64,000 bases of DNA from Parafrankia sp041008525 (GCF_041008525.1 NZ_JBFLUG010000012.1:1-64000), one strand, 5' to 3'. Positions 36,312-45,698 are shown, numbered from the stretch's first letter. The notes: generated by a model not told the origin, from the letters alone. Program-made: numbers and translations.

Positions 36312-36986
36312 ATGAGCGACGTGAACCCGGCCAGGCCGGTGAATCCCGCCGCGCCGCCACGAGCGGCGGAACCGGCACGACCGTCGAGACCGGCAGGACC
36401 GGGCCGGGACGGCGGCGCCGGTGCGGCACGGGCGGTTGACAGCGCGCTGGCGGTTGCGCGCCGCCGTCTCGCCGAGCTCGTCACGCTGGTGACGGGGGCG
36501 GAGGATGCGGTGGAGAAGGCTCGCGGTCTCATCGCCGAACCGGCGGGCCTGGTCACCTTCGCCGATCCGGACGTCCTGGACCAGGCCGGCGCGGGCCTGC
36601 GCCCCTGGCTGGCGGATCTTTCCGCTGCCGCGCTGACCGGCGGTCGCGAGGCGGACGTGATGGCTGGGCTCGCGCGATGGCACACCCTCGCCGACGAGAC
36701 GGAGCGGGTGGCGAAGGCAGTGGCCCGTACGAATGCGATGCCGCTCGACCAGCGCCGCGAGCTGCGCGGGCGGCTGGAGGCGGCACACGCGAAGGCCGTC
36801 CGGCTGGGGCTCGCCGAGGACGAGGAGCTTTCCGCGCTGCACGCACGGGCATTCGGGACGCTCTACCGCGCACCCAGCGATCTGGTGGTGGCGGAGCGCC
36901 TGACCATGGCCTACCTGCACGCTCTGACCGATCATGAGGATGCGGATGCGGATGCGGCGGGCCGGACGCACGGGGAGTTGCCGTGA
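36312..36986 (+). CDS. Helical protein between GlnH and PknG, unknown
   Basis: 224 residues, ATG at 36312. After a 35-residue Pro/Ala/Arg head, the rest is almost wholly helical with heptad-like spacing (DSALAVARRRLAELVTLVTG, ADETERVAKAVARTNAMPLD, RRELRGRLEAAHAKAVRLGL, VAERLTMAYLHALTDHEDAD), suggesting a helical bundle or coiled coil. No Cys, membrane segment or known motif. Its end overlaps the pknG start by four bases, so it is made with the kinase; an adaptor, inhibitor or substrate of the kinase is possible. I do not recall this gene in mycobacterial PknG operons. Confidence 0.75.
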   Translation: MSDVNPARPVNPAAPPRAAEPARPSRPAGPGRDGGAGAARAVDSALAVARRRLAELVTLVTGAEDAVEKARGLIAEPAGLVTFADPDVLDQAGAGLRPWLADLSAAALTGGREADVMAGLARWHTLADETERVAKAVARTNAMPLDQRRELRGRLEAAHAKAVRLGLAEDEELSALHARAFGTLYRAPSDLVVAERLTMAYLHALTDHEDADADAAGRTHGELP

Positions 36987-39397
36987 GTGAACTGACCGAG
37001 GTTCCCTGCCCCGAGCCGGACTGCCCGGACGGGTTCATCAAGACCAGCGGCTACTGCAACATGTGCGGGTCGGCCGCGCCGTCGACCGACGCCTCCGACG
37101 CCTCCGGTTCCGAGGATTCCCCGAGGTCCCCGAAAGCCTCGGAATCCCCGACGCCGCACACGCAGCCGGTGGACGAGTCGTCGTCGGAGCATGGCCAGGA
37201 TCCGTTGCGGCTGCCGATCGTCGACGCCCTGTTGATGGCGGACACCCCACCGCTGATGGCGAACCCGACTGTTCCGAACCACCTGCGGGAATGCGCGGCG
37301 TGCGGGTCGAAGGTCGCCCGGGCGGGAACGGGCCGCGGCGCGGAGCTGGAGGGTTTCTGCCCACAGTGCGGCCAGCGCTACTCGTTCACGGTCAAGCTCT
37401 TCCCGGAGGAGCAGGTCGGGCATTACACCGTGCACGGCGTGATCGCGCACGGTGGCATGGGCTGGGTCTACGCGGCGATGAACAACCGGGTGGGCAAGTG
37501 GGTGGTGCTCAAGGGCCTGCTGGACGTCGCCAATCCGGATGCGCGGCGGATCGCCGAGGCGGAGCGGCGGGTCCTCAGCGCGGTGCACCATCCGAACATC
37601 GTCAAGATCATCGACTACGTCTCGCACCGGGGCGAGGACTACATCGTCATGGAGTACGTCCCGGGAGTGTCGCTGTCCAGGCTGGCTGACCGGCGGCGGC
37701 CGGGACGTGACGGGCGGCCGGAGCCGCTGCCGCCGGCGGACGCCATCCGCTACCTGTTGCGGCTGCTCCCGGCGCTCGGCCACCTGCACCGGCGCGGCCT
37801 GGCCTACTGCGACCTCAAACCGGACAACATCATGGTCACCCCGGAGCAGGTCGTCCTGATCGATCTGGGCGGTGCCCGGCGGCTGGACGACCAGACCTCC
37901 AGCTTCCTCTCCACCCCCGGCTACCGGGCGCCTGAGCTGGAGGACGGCGAGTTCCGCGCGGCCCAGGAGAGCCGGCACGGCGTCCCGACGGTCGCCTCGG
38001 ACGTCTTCTCCGCCACCCGCACGCTGGCGCGCCTGGTACTGGGCCGGTTCCCGGGCTTCCTGGACGACCACCGCCACACGCTGCCGGCGCGCGGCGAGTA
38101 CGGTCCGCTGTCCCGGTTCGAGTCTCTCGACCATCTGCTGCGCCGCGGCACCGCGAAGGACCCGGCGGACCGGTTCGGGAGCGTCGGGGAGTTCGCCGCG
38201 GAGCTCACCGGCGTCCTGTACGAGATCGTCACCCGGACCGAGCACCGTCTTCCGCCGCTGGCCAGCCGCTGGTTCGAGCCCGAGCTGCACCCGACGGGAG
38301 AGGCGGGCGGCAGCCGCCCGGCCGATGCGGCGGGGGTGCCTGCGGCGGGGCTGCCAGCTGCGGAGCGGGACACGGGCGACCCGCCGGCCGTGTGGGAGAT
38401 CCTGCCCGAGCTGCGCGTCGACGCCGACGACCCGCAGGCGCGGATCCTCGCGGCGAGCCCCGGCGAGGACCCGGCGGCGCTGGCCGCCCGGCTGGCCGAC
38501 GTGGAGCGGCCCACCCTCGCGACCCGCCTCGCGCTGGCCAGTGCCCAGCTGCGGGCCGGCGACGCGGCGGAGTCCCAGGCGACGGTCTCCGCCCTGACCG
38601 TCGACTTTCCCCGCGACTGGCGGGTGGTCTGGTACCAGGGCGTCCTCGACCTGGCCGCGGGCCGGCCGCGCCGGGCCAGGAAGGCGTTCGAGCGGGTCTT
38701 CGCGTGGATCCCCAGCGAGCTGGCCCCGCGGCTCGCGCTGGCGACCGCGAACGAGGCCGCGGACGACCGGGAACGCGCGGCGGAGCTCTTCGACGCGGTC
38801 AGCGCCATCGACCCGGCGATCACCAGCGCGTCGTTCGGGCTGGCCCGCTGCCTGGACAGTCCCGCCGGGAAGCTCGCGGCGTACGAGCGGGTCCCGCCGT
38901 CCGCCTACGCCTTCACGACCTCCCGGGTGCGGATGATCCGGGTTCTCGTCGGCTCGCTGACCCGGCCCGACCGGGCGGTACCCGCCCCGCCCGCGGTGAG
39001 CCGGGATGATCTCGCGCGCGCGGAGGCCGTTCTCGCCGACCGCCGGCTGGACCTCGACCGCCGGCTGGAGGTGGAGCTCCGCCTGGACATCCTCGCCGCG
39101 GCGCTGCGCACCGTGAGCGCACAGCCGTCCATACCGGCACAGGCAGCCGCACCGGCGCCGGCGGCTGCACCGGCACAGACGGCTGCACCGGCACAGGCGG
39201 CTGCCGCACCGGCGGCCCCGGTGACTGCTCCCGCGCCCGTGCGCCCGACGGTGCTGGGACGTCCGCTGGTGGACCACGACCTGCGGCTGGGCCTGGAGGA
39301 GGCGTACCGGGAGATCGCCCGGCTGACCCGGAATCGCCGGGAACGCATCCGGCTCGTTGACAAGGCAAACCGGGTCCGACCGCGGACCCTGCTGTGA
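36983..39397 (+). CDS. pknG: PknG-type serine/threonine kinase with two zinc-ribbon motifs and TPR tail
   Basis: 804 residues, GTG start. Order: a zinc ribbon (Cys9, 14, 25, 28); a disordered Ser-rich stretch; a rubredoxin-like domain (CAACG at 104-108, CPQCG at 126-130); kinase domain from HGVIAHGGMGWVYAAM with catalytic Lys177 (VVLKG), CDLKPDN (Asp277, Cys-Asp replacing the usual Arg-Asp, as in PknG) and DLGG (Asp294, replacing DFG); then, after a linker, a TPR-like helical region (about 490-640); a Pro/Ala-rich segment; and a final helix. The rubredoxin-kinase-TPR plan is that of PknG, which controls GarA and glutamate metabolism. The first zinc ribbon is additional. Confidence 0.93.
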   Translation: MSELTEVPCPEPDCPDGFIKTSGYCNMCGSAAPSTDASDASGSEDSPRSPKASESPTPHTQPVDESSSEHGQDPLRLPIVDALLMADTPPLMANPTVPNHLRECAACGSKVARAGTGRGAELEGFCPQCGQRYSFTVKLFPEEQVGHYTVHGVIAHGGMGWVYAAMNNRVGKWVVLKGLLDVANPDARRIAEAERRVLSAVHHPNIVKIIDYVSHRGEDYIVMEYVPGVSLSRLADRRRPGRDGRPEPLPPADAIRYLLRLLPALGHLHRRGLAYCDLKPDNIMVTPEQVVLIDLGGARRLDDQTSSFLSTPGYRAPELEDGEFRAAQESRHGVPTVASDVFSATRTLARLVLGRFPGFLDDHRHTLPARGEYGPLSRFESLDHLLRRGTAKDPADRFGSVGEFAAELTGVLYEIVTRTEHRLPPLASRWFEPELHPTGEAGGSRPADAAGVPAAGLPAAERDTGDPPAVWEILPELRVDADDPQARILAASPGEDPAALAARLADVERPTLATRLALASAQLRAGDAAESQATVSALTVDFPRDWRVVWYQGVLDLAAGRPRRARKAFERVFAWIPSELAPRLALATANEAADDRERAAELFDAVSAIDPAITSASFGLARCLDSPAGKLAAYERVPPSAYAFTTSRVRMIRVLVGSLTRPDRAVPAPPAVSRDDLARAEAVLADRRLDLDRRLEVELRLDILAAALRTVSAQPSIPAQAAAPAPAAAPAQTAAPAQAAAAPAAPVTAPAPVRPTVLGRPLVDHDLRLGLEEAYREIARLTRNRRERIRLVDKANRVRPRTLL

Positions 39398-39411
39398 TCC
39401 GGAGATCTCCC

Positions 39412-40698
39412 ATGATCAGTTTCACGGTTCAGGCCGACAGCAGTGGCTTCCTCGCCAGGGACACCACCGACGCGCACGCGCTGGTCACGGTGCGGGCCCG
39501 CGAGGACGGGACGCCGGGCCACCGCAACACGGACTACGCGGAGGTCATCATCGTCGACTGCTCCGGGTCGATGATGGCTCCCCCGACGAAGATCTACGCG
39601 GCGCGACGAGCGGCCTGCGCCGCCGTCGACGCCCTGCGGCCGGGCGCCCGGTTCGCCGTGATCCGTGGGACGAGCACCGCCCAGCCGGTCTACCCGCCCG
39701 GTGGCGGCCTGGCGCCTGCCACCGCGGAGCACCAGGCGGAGGCAAAGCGGCACATCAACCGAATCGACGCGGCCGGCGGGACGGCCATCGGCCGCTGGCT
39801 GCTCGCCGCCCGCGACCTGTTCGCGGCGCACACCGGCGGTTTCCGGCACGCCATCCTGCTCACCGACGGGAAGAACGAGCACGAGACACCGGCGGCCTTC
39901 CAGGCCGCACTGGCCGCCTGCCAGGGCCGTTTCCAGTGCGACAGCCGCGGGGTGGGCCGCGGTTGGATCGCTGCCGAGCTCAACGCCGTCTCCGACGCCC
40001 TGCTCGGCAGCGCCCGCGACATCGCCGACCCGGCCGACCTGGCCGCCGACTTCCAGAAGATGACCGACACCGCGATGGCCCGCCTCCAGCCGGAGATCGC
40101 GCTGCGGGTGTGGGTCCCGAAGAACGCGCAGGTCAGCAGCTTCAAGCAGGTCACTCCCGCCATCAGCGACCTGCTGGGGCGGGCCCGGCCGGTCAGTGCG
40201 CTGGAATGTGACTTCCCCACCGGCGCCTGGGGCGCCGAGCAGCGCAGCTACCACATCACCGTCTCGGGCCTGCGCCCACGCACGTCGCCGGACCCGTGCC
40301 GGCTCGCCCGCATCTCCCTCGTCTCCGGCGAGCAGCAGTCCTTCGGCCAGGCGGACATCACCGCCGTGTGGACGCCGGATCCGGCGCTGTACACCCAGCG
40401 CTCGCGGCTGGAGGAACAGGGCCACAAGATGATCAGGCTGGAACGGACCTTCACCGAGGGCATCGACGCGCTGCGCCGCGGCGACGGTCCGACCGCCCTC
40501 ACGTACCTCCTGCCGGCCCGCGGCCTTGCCTACGACCTCGGCGACGCCGAGAAGATCGAGATGCTGGACCGCGTCCTGCGGACGGACCCGGCCACCGGTG
40601 AGGTGCGGATCCGGGACGGCGTCGACCCGCACGACCTGGAGGTGTTCGGCGTGCGCTCCCGCTTCACCAGGCCTGCCGAACCGAAGGACGCCCCATGA
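39412..40698 (+). CDS. VWA-domain protein of the PknG cluster
   Basis: 428 residues. I use ATG 39412 (MISFTVQADSSGFLAR) with GGAG nine bases upstream; GTG 39394 is also possible. The von Willebrand A domain has a full MIDAS: DCSGS (Asp49, Ser51, Ser53), GGTAIGRWL and ILLTDGKNEHE. The C-terminal part is beta-rich (ALRVWVPKNAQVSSFKQVTP, SYHITVSGLRPRT) and ends with helices (TEGIDALRRGDGPTALTYLL). No signal peptide, so cytoplasmic. VWA proteins paired with FHA and kinase genes occur in several bacterial signalling operons. The stop overlaps the FHA gene start. Confidence 0.85.
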   Translation: MISFTVQADSSGFLARDTTDAHALVTVRAREDGTPGHRNTDYAEVIIVDCSGSMMAPPTKIYAARRAACAAVDALRPGARFAVIRGTSTAQPVYPPGGGLAPATAEHQAEAKRHINRIDAAGGTAIGRWLLAARDLFAAHTGGFRHAILLTDGKNEHETPAAFQAALAACQGRFQCDSRGVGRGWIAAELNAVSDALLGSARDIADPADLAADFQKMTDTAMARLQPEIALRVWVPKNAQVSSFKQVTPAISDLLGRARPVSALECDFPTGAWGAEQRSYHITVSGLRPRTSPDPCRLARISLVSGEQQSFGQADITAVWTPDPALYTQRSRLEEQGHKMIRLERTFTEGIDALRRGDGPTALTYLLPARGLAYDLGDAEKIEMLDRVLRTDPATGEVRIRDGVDPHDLEVFGVRSRFTRPAEPKDAP

Positions 40699-41634
40699 GC
40701 TCGCCTGCCGTCCCGGAGGACCGCGCCGGTGGGGCTGGCGAGAGTGGTCCCGCCTACCGCCCGCCGACCGGGTGGCTGGCCGGTGCCGCGGCCGCGCTGC
40801 CCTACCCGTTGCCCGAGCCGTCCGGCGAGACCACCCACGGCGTGCCCGGGGGGGGCCGGGCAGGACACGGGCTGTGCTCCCGGCCCGGACGAGGAGGCCG
40901 ACGACCGGGACGTGCTCGGCCTCGGCCTCGGCATCGACCCCGACACCCTCGACGACGACGCCACGCTGGCCTCGGGCCGGTCGTGGCGGCCGGCGGACGT
41001 GCCCGACATCGACTTCGACGATCTTCCGACCAGGCCGCCGGCGGACCCGAGGGCCCCATGGGCGACGTCCACGGATCCGTCCGTCGGCAGCTGGGATCTC
41101 AGGTCCAAACCCGGCTGGCCCCCGCCCGAGCCGTGCCGGCACTGTGGGACCCGCCGCCTGGTGACCGACGCGTACTGCCTCGGCTGCCGCTACGAGTTCA
41201 CGACCGGTCGGCGCCCCGCGGTACCGGTGGTCCGGCAGCTGCCCGCCGCGGGTCCGGCCTGGAGCGCCGTCATCGAGGTCGACCCGGTCCACTTCGGGAC
41301 TCTCATCGGGGACGATCTGCGCCTGCCGGCGGACCGGCTGCCCCGCGTGGTCGCACTGGAGAACCCGGAGATCCTCATCGGCGCCCGGCCGAGCCGCGCG
41401 GAGCCAGTCATCAGCCTGACCGGCCCGCTCGACGACCCGGCCGTCTCCGGCCGCCACGCCGGGCTCGTGCGGCAGCCCGACGGCAGCTACGCGGTCGTCG
41501 ACCACGGCTCCCGCAACGGCACCCGGGTGAACCGGGACCCCGAACCGATCCGGCCGGGACGTCCCGTGCCCCTCCGGGACGGCGACCGGGTGTTCGTCGG
41601 CGCCTGGACCCGCATCACCCTGCGCCTGCGTTGA
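40695..41634 (+). CDS. Zinc-ribbon FHA-domain protein, apparent frameshift in a G8 tract
   Basis: ATG at 40695 overlaps the VWA stop (ATGA) and reads MSSPAVPEDRAGGAGESGPA up to a run of eight G (40848-40855). The FHA-coding frame is the next one: with seven G the protein continues PGGAGQDTGCAPGPDEEADD, acidic linker (DPDTLDDDATLA), a zinc ribbon CRHCGTRRLVTDAYCLGC and an FHA domain (ILIGARPSRAEP, VSGRHAGLV, VVDHGSRNGTRVN), about 312 residues. FHA domains bind phospho-threonine. Likely the partner or substrate of the PknG kinase, as GarA is; an ETT triplet (about 45-47) recalls GarA's phospho-site but that is weak. Without correction, only an unlikely start at 40729 reaches the FHA domain. Confidence 0.82.
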
Positions 41635-41697
41635 GCGGAGCGGACCGGTGTCCCAACCGGCCCAACCGGCCTGGCCGACCTATCCGACCTGGCCGGC

Positions 41698-42876
41698 CTA
41701 TCCGACCTGGCCGACCTGGCCGTCGGGCCAGTGCGGCTGGCGTTCGGTCGGCAGGTGGGCCTGGATGCCGGGCACGTCGCTGAGGAAGTCGGCGTACAAC
41801 CGCTGCCAGCGGCCGTCGGTGAACATGTCGAGCAGCATCCGGTTGAGGAACGCGACGAGGTCGCTGTCGGCTTTCCGGCGCGCCTCGGCCGCCGGGCCGG
41901 TGAGCCCGAGGTCAGTGCGGGCGACCGCCATGCCATAGGGCTCGTCGAGGGTCGCCAGTTCCGCCGCGGACGCGCCGGCGAACGCCTCCCGCCCGAGCAC
42001 CCTGACGGTCGGGTCCTGCTGCTCCATCCCGGCCAGGATCGTGTCGTCGCTGGCCACCGCGTCGACCTCACCGCGCTGCAGCGCCGCCAGGCAGTCGGCG
42101 GACCCCACCCGGCTGACCGGCACCGGTTCCGGCCGGCCTTCCGGGAACCCCGGAAGATTCAGGATCTTCCCGATCGAGGTGCTCCCCTGGGAGGAGCAGA
42201 CCCGGCGCCCGGAAAGGTCCGCGACGGTACTCAGGCCGGAGTTTCTGGATACCAGCAGGGTGAACGAGGCCTCGAAGTAGACCCCGGAGAAGTTCACCCT
42301 CTCCTTGCGCGCGCAGGTCATCGTCATCGTGCCGATGACGACGTCCACCTCGTCCTCGGCCAGGGCCTTCTCCCGGTCCCGGGTGTCGACGGCGTGGATC
42401 TCGACGCGGGAGGGGTCACCGAAGATCGCCCGGGCGATCTCGCGGGCGAGTTCGATCTCGAAGCCCTCGGGCACGCCGGTGTGCCAGTTCATGGAGGCGA
42501 ACGGCCTCGCCTCGGCGACGACCCCCACCCGCAGGACCTGGCGTTCCTCGATCTCCGCGACCCGCTGCGCGTGGGCCCCGGGCTGCGTCAGGGCCTCCAC
42601 CGGCTGCTCACTGCGGCGCGGCACACACTGCGCGTCCTGGCCCGCCGCGCCCTGGCCCGCCGGCACCGATGCGGGGGACGGAACCGGCGCGGCGGCACGA
42701 GTGCCCGCTGTGTACGGCAGCGGCGAGCCTGTCGTCCCGCAGGCCGAGAGCCCGCCGGGCAGGAGCAGCAGCAGCGCGGCGAGGCCGATCCGCACGGCCC
42801 TCGGAGCGGACATCGGCGGGGACGTCAGCCCGCTCCGTCGCCCTCGGTGCCGTCGCCATCGCCGTCGCCGGCTCAC
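41698..42876 (-). CDS. GlnH-like amino-acid-binding lipoprotein (copy 2)
   Basis: 392 residues from GTG 42876, coupled to the second glnX; ATG 42813 would start exactly at the signal peptide (MSAPRAVRIGLAALLLLLPG, lipobox GLSAC). The solute-binding domain has VLRVGVVAEARPFASMNWHT, PEGFEIELAREIARAIFGDP, VDVVIGTMTMTCARKERVNF and LAALQRGEVDAVASDDTILA. Compared with copy 1 the binding region is more like ordinary glutamate/glutamine-binding proteins, so ligands may differ. Faces the FHA gene convergently with about 60 bases between. Confidence 0.87.
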   Translation of the reverse strand: MSRRRRWRRHRGRRSGLTSPPMSAPRAVRIGLAALLLLLPGGLSACGTTGSPLPYTAGTRAAAPVPSPASVPAGQGAAGQDAQCVPRRSEQPVEALTQPGAHAQRVAEIEERQVLRVGVVAEARPFASMNWHTGVPEGFEIELAREIARAIFGDPSRVEIHAVDTRDREKALAEDEVDVVIGTMTMTCARKERVNFSGVYFEASFTLLVSRNSGLSTVADLSGRRVCSSQGSTSIGKILNLPGFPEGRPEPVPVSRVGSADCLAALQRGEVDAVASDDTILAGMEQQDPTVRVLGREAFAGASAAELATLDEPYGMAVARTDLGLTGPAAEARRKADSDLVAFLNRMLLDMFTDGRWQRLYADFLSDVPGIQAHLPTERQPHWPDGQVGQVG

Positions 42877-44495
42877 CGGTACTCCCGGATGCGCGACCCG
42901 ATGCCCAGGCCGGCGCAGAGGACGGCGAGGACCGCGGCCCCGACGACGATGCCGGTGAGCAGCCGGACGTCCCGCGCCGCCGCGCGCAGCTCGGCGGCGA
43001 AGCTGTCCGTGCCCTGGGCGAGCAGCTCGTCGGTGCCGCCGACGAACCTCTCGAAGTGCGGGGAGGCCAGGGTGCCCTCGATGGCCCGGCCGAACGCGGT
43101 CGGGCCGGTCGTACCGGCCGCACCGGTGCCGGTGCTGTCGCCGGCCGGTGCCGTCGGTGGGGGCTCCTGCAGTGTCGCGACAGCTCTGGCGCGCACCTGC
43201 AGCCAGCGCCCGAGGTCGCCCCCGAGCTCGGCGCGCTGCCCGGCGAACCGGTCGGGAAGCGCGATCAGGCCCGCGGTCAGGGTGCCGCCGCCGCTGGACG
43301 GTCCCTTCGGCTGCCCGTCAGGCGTGTAGCCCAGGGCCGACACGGCGTCCTCGAAGCAGCGGTCGGCGTTCTCGCCGTTGCCCAGCGAGATCAGCGAGAG
43401 GAACTCGCAGGTCCGCGCCTGCAGCGCGAGCGTGCGGGAGGCCGCCAGCAGCGTCGTCGGAACATAGTCGGACCGCTGCGCGGTGACCAGTCGCTCCCCC
43501 TGCCCGTGCAGCAGCACGAGCCCGGCCGACCCTGCGCCGACCACCAGGATGGTCGCCGTGACCAGGCCCAGGTTGAGCATCCGGTTGGTGCGCCGGAAGA
43601 CGTACACCTGTGCACCCACCAGCGCGACCAGAACGCCTCCGAGGGCGCCGAGGAGCACACCCTCCGCCGCCCCGCTGGTGGCCTGTCGGTAGTCCTGGTC
43701 GACCCGGTCACCGTAGGCGGCCACCAGCTGGTCGGTCTGCCCGAGGATGCTCCTCGTCATGAGGTCGGAGGCCAGGTTCTGGTAGGCGCCACCCACCGTG
43801 TTCCCCGCCCGGGTGTTGGCCGCCGCCGCCGCGACGAGCCCCGTGTACTCGGGTATCAGCGTGGCGATCCGGGTCATGAGGCAGTGGGTGGACTCCGGGT
43901 CGCGAGCCCGGTCACAGGCTCCCGGGTCGATCTCACGCAGGTCGAGCAGTGCGGTCTCCGCGCCGCGCAGGGCCGCGCTGTACGGGTTCGCGGCCGCGGC
44001 GGGGTCGGCACCGGCCGCCCCGTCACCGGCGCCGCCCGGAGCGGCGTCACCGGTGAGGTCGCCGGCGATACCCGCGGAGACGTCGCCGGAATGGTCACCG
44101 GCATAGAAATCGTCGGCCTTGACCCGGTCGTAGAACGAGCGGCGTTCCGCCGGGCTCAACGAGCTGGGGGCGAGGGTGACCCAGGCGAAGACGTTGGACG
44201 CGGCCGTCGCATCAGCGCCGGCCAGCCCGGCCCGCAGCCGCTCGGCCGCGATCAGGGCGGCGACGGAACGCTCGCGGATGCTTTCCGTCGCGGTGAGCCG
44301 CCGATCGAGAACCATCTGCGTCACCAGCCCGGCCACCAGGAGAACTCCGGTGAGCAGGGCGAGAACTCCGACAAACCGCGAGCCGGCCCCGGCGGAGCGG
44401 ACCCGCCCCGCATGACGGCGTGCGCCCGCCCACAGCTGCGCCGCAGAACGGGGCGCCCCGATGAAGGAATGCCCGGAATGCTCAGCGCCCGACAC
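42873..44495 (-). CDS. GlnX-like four-helix membrane protein (copy 2)
   Basis: 540 residues, GTG start preceded by GAGG. Same plan as the first copy: helix 1 (FVGVLALLTGVLLVAGLVTQ), ectodomain, paired helices (GVLLGALGGVLVALVGAQVY and LGLVTATILVVGAGSAGLVL), ectodomain, helix 4 (LLTGIVVGAAVLAVLCAGLG), ending RIREYR exactly as in copy 1. It overlaps its glnH by four bases, also as in copy 1. So the pair was duplicated as a unit; the low similarity between ectodomains suggests an old duplication or separate acquisition. Confidence 0.8.
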   Translation of the reverse strand: MSGAEHSGHSFIGAPRSAAQLWAGARRHAGRVRSAGAGSRFVGVLALLTGVLLVAGLVTQMVLDRRLTATESIRERSVAALIAAERLRAGLAGADATAASNVFAWVTLAPSSLSPAERRSFYDRVKADDFYAGDHSGDVSAGIAGDLTGDAAPGGAGDGAAGADPAAAANPYSAALRGAETALLDLREIDPGACDRARDPESTHCLMTRIATLIPEYTGLVAAAAANTRAGNTVGGAYQNLASDLMTRSILGQTDQLVAAYGDRVDQDYRQATSGAAEGVLLGALGGVLVALVGAQVYVFRRTNRMLNLGLVTATILVVGAGSAGLVLLHGQGERLVTAQRSDYVPTTLLAASRTLALQARTCEFLSLISLGNGENADRCFEDAVSALGYTPDGQPKGPSSGGGTLTAGLIALPDRFAGQRAELGGDLGRWLQVRARAVATLQEPPPTAPAGDSTGTGAAGTTGPTAFGRAIEGTLASPHFERFVGGTDELLAQGTDSFAAELRAAARDVRLLTGIVVGAAVLAVLCAGLGIGSRIREYR

Positions 44496-44657
44496 TTCGG
44501 CCTCGCCCGGGCGAACCGGCGGAGCCTGTCATCGTCACGGCACCAAGCGTACACAGAGCAGGAAAAGGCCGTGCCCTGTCGACGGAACTCCCCCGCGAGA
44601 TGATCAGCCCGCGGTGCATTCAGCGCCGGGACCAGCGGCTTTCGCCCGGTGATGCAT

Positions 44658-45698
44658 TCATGCGGGAATCCGTTCCCAGGCCGGCGGCTCGCCGGGCCGT
44701 TCGCGGACGAGCCCGCGCCGCTCCAGCGCGCGCAGGTGCGCCAGCGCCTCGGCGACGGCGCTCCGCTTCACGAATCCGTCGATCTCGACCCACGGCCGCG
44801 ACCATTCCATCTGGCTGGCGACGTCCCATCCGGTGGCCGGGCCGGCAGCAAGCGCGGCCAGGACCTCACCGAAGCGCTGCTCGTGATGGTCGTGGAGCTG
44901 CTTCACCCGCTCCGAAAGGCCGTCGAAGCGGTACTCGTGCGCGGGCAGGGTGGCCTCGGCGGGCAGCTCGTCGACCTTGTCCAGCGACCGCAGGTAGTCG
45001 CCGAGCGGGTCGTCGCCAAGAAGGTCGTCGGCCGCGCCCGTTCCGAACGGAATGTTCGGCGTGATGCGCGGCAGAATGTGGTCTCCGGAGAGAAGGAGCC
45101 GGTTCACCGGTTCCCAGAAGCACAGATGGCCTGGGGAATGTCCCGGCGTCCAGACCGCGCGCAGGTCCCAGCCGGGGACATCCGGCCGGTCGCCGTCGTT
45201 GAGCAGGATGTCGGGGCGGGCCATCGCGGGCAGCGGGCCGGGCGGCAGGTGCGCCGGGGTGACGTCCCGCAGCACCTCGGGCGGCGCGCCAGCCCGCCGC
45301 AGCGGGGCGTTCGCCTTGTCGATCAGTTCGGCCGGCTCCATCGGCTCGAGGCGCAGCAGGGCCGCGTCCGCGGGGTGCAGCGCGATCCAGGCGCCGGAGA
45401 CCTCCCGCAGGCGCCCGGCCAGGCCGTAGTGATCGGGGTGCATGTGCGTGGGCATGATCCCGCGCACGTCGGTCAGGGCGTAGCCGGCGACGGCGAGCCC
45501 GGCCTCGACAGCGGCGTAACCGGTGTCGGTGTCCCATCCGGGGTCGATCACGTACGCGCCGCGGTCTGTCTCGAACAGGTACATGAAGACATGGCTGAGG
45601 CCGGCGGTCGGCAGCGGGATCGGAATGCTCCACAGCCCGGGCCGGAGCCGTTCGACCGGTGGCAGCTGCGGCCCGGCCGGACGCGCCTGGCCGGTCAC
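44658..45698 (-). CDS. MBL-fold metallo-hydrolase
   Basis: 346 residues. Metallo-beta-lactamase fold with metal-binding THMHPDHYG (near residue 84), TPGHSPGHLCFWE, SGDHIL and LPAHEYRF. A C-terminal winged-helix region (AEALAHLRALERRGLVRERP) is typical of the LACTB2/glyoxalase II-like group. GTG at 45698. The 140 bases upstream include an AT-rich patch (45805-45830), unlike the surroundings, probably its promoter. Substrate unknown. Confidence 0.9.
   Translation of the reverse strand: MTGQARPAGPQLPPVERLRPGLWSIPIPLPTAGLSHVFMYLFETDRGAYVIDPGWDTDTGYAAVEAGLAVAGYALTDVRGIMPTHMHPDHYGLAGRLREVSGAWIALHPADAALLRLEPMEPAELIDKANAPLRRAGAPPEVLRDVTPAHLPPGPLPAMARPDILLNDGDRPDVPGWDLRAVWTPGHSPGHLCFWEPVNRLLLSGDHILPRITPNIPFGTGAADDLLGDDPLGDYLRSLDKVDELPAEATLPAHEYRFDGLSERVKQLHDHHEQRFGEVLAALAAGPATGWDVASQMEWSRPWVEIDGFVKRSAVAEALAHLRALERRGLVRERPGEPPAWERIPA

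Noticed and set aside
38905..41505. 866-codon minus-strand open frame across PknG/VWA/FHA
   Set aside because: Shadow of three real genes; no domain signs.
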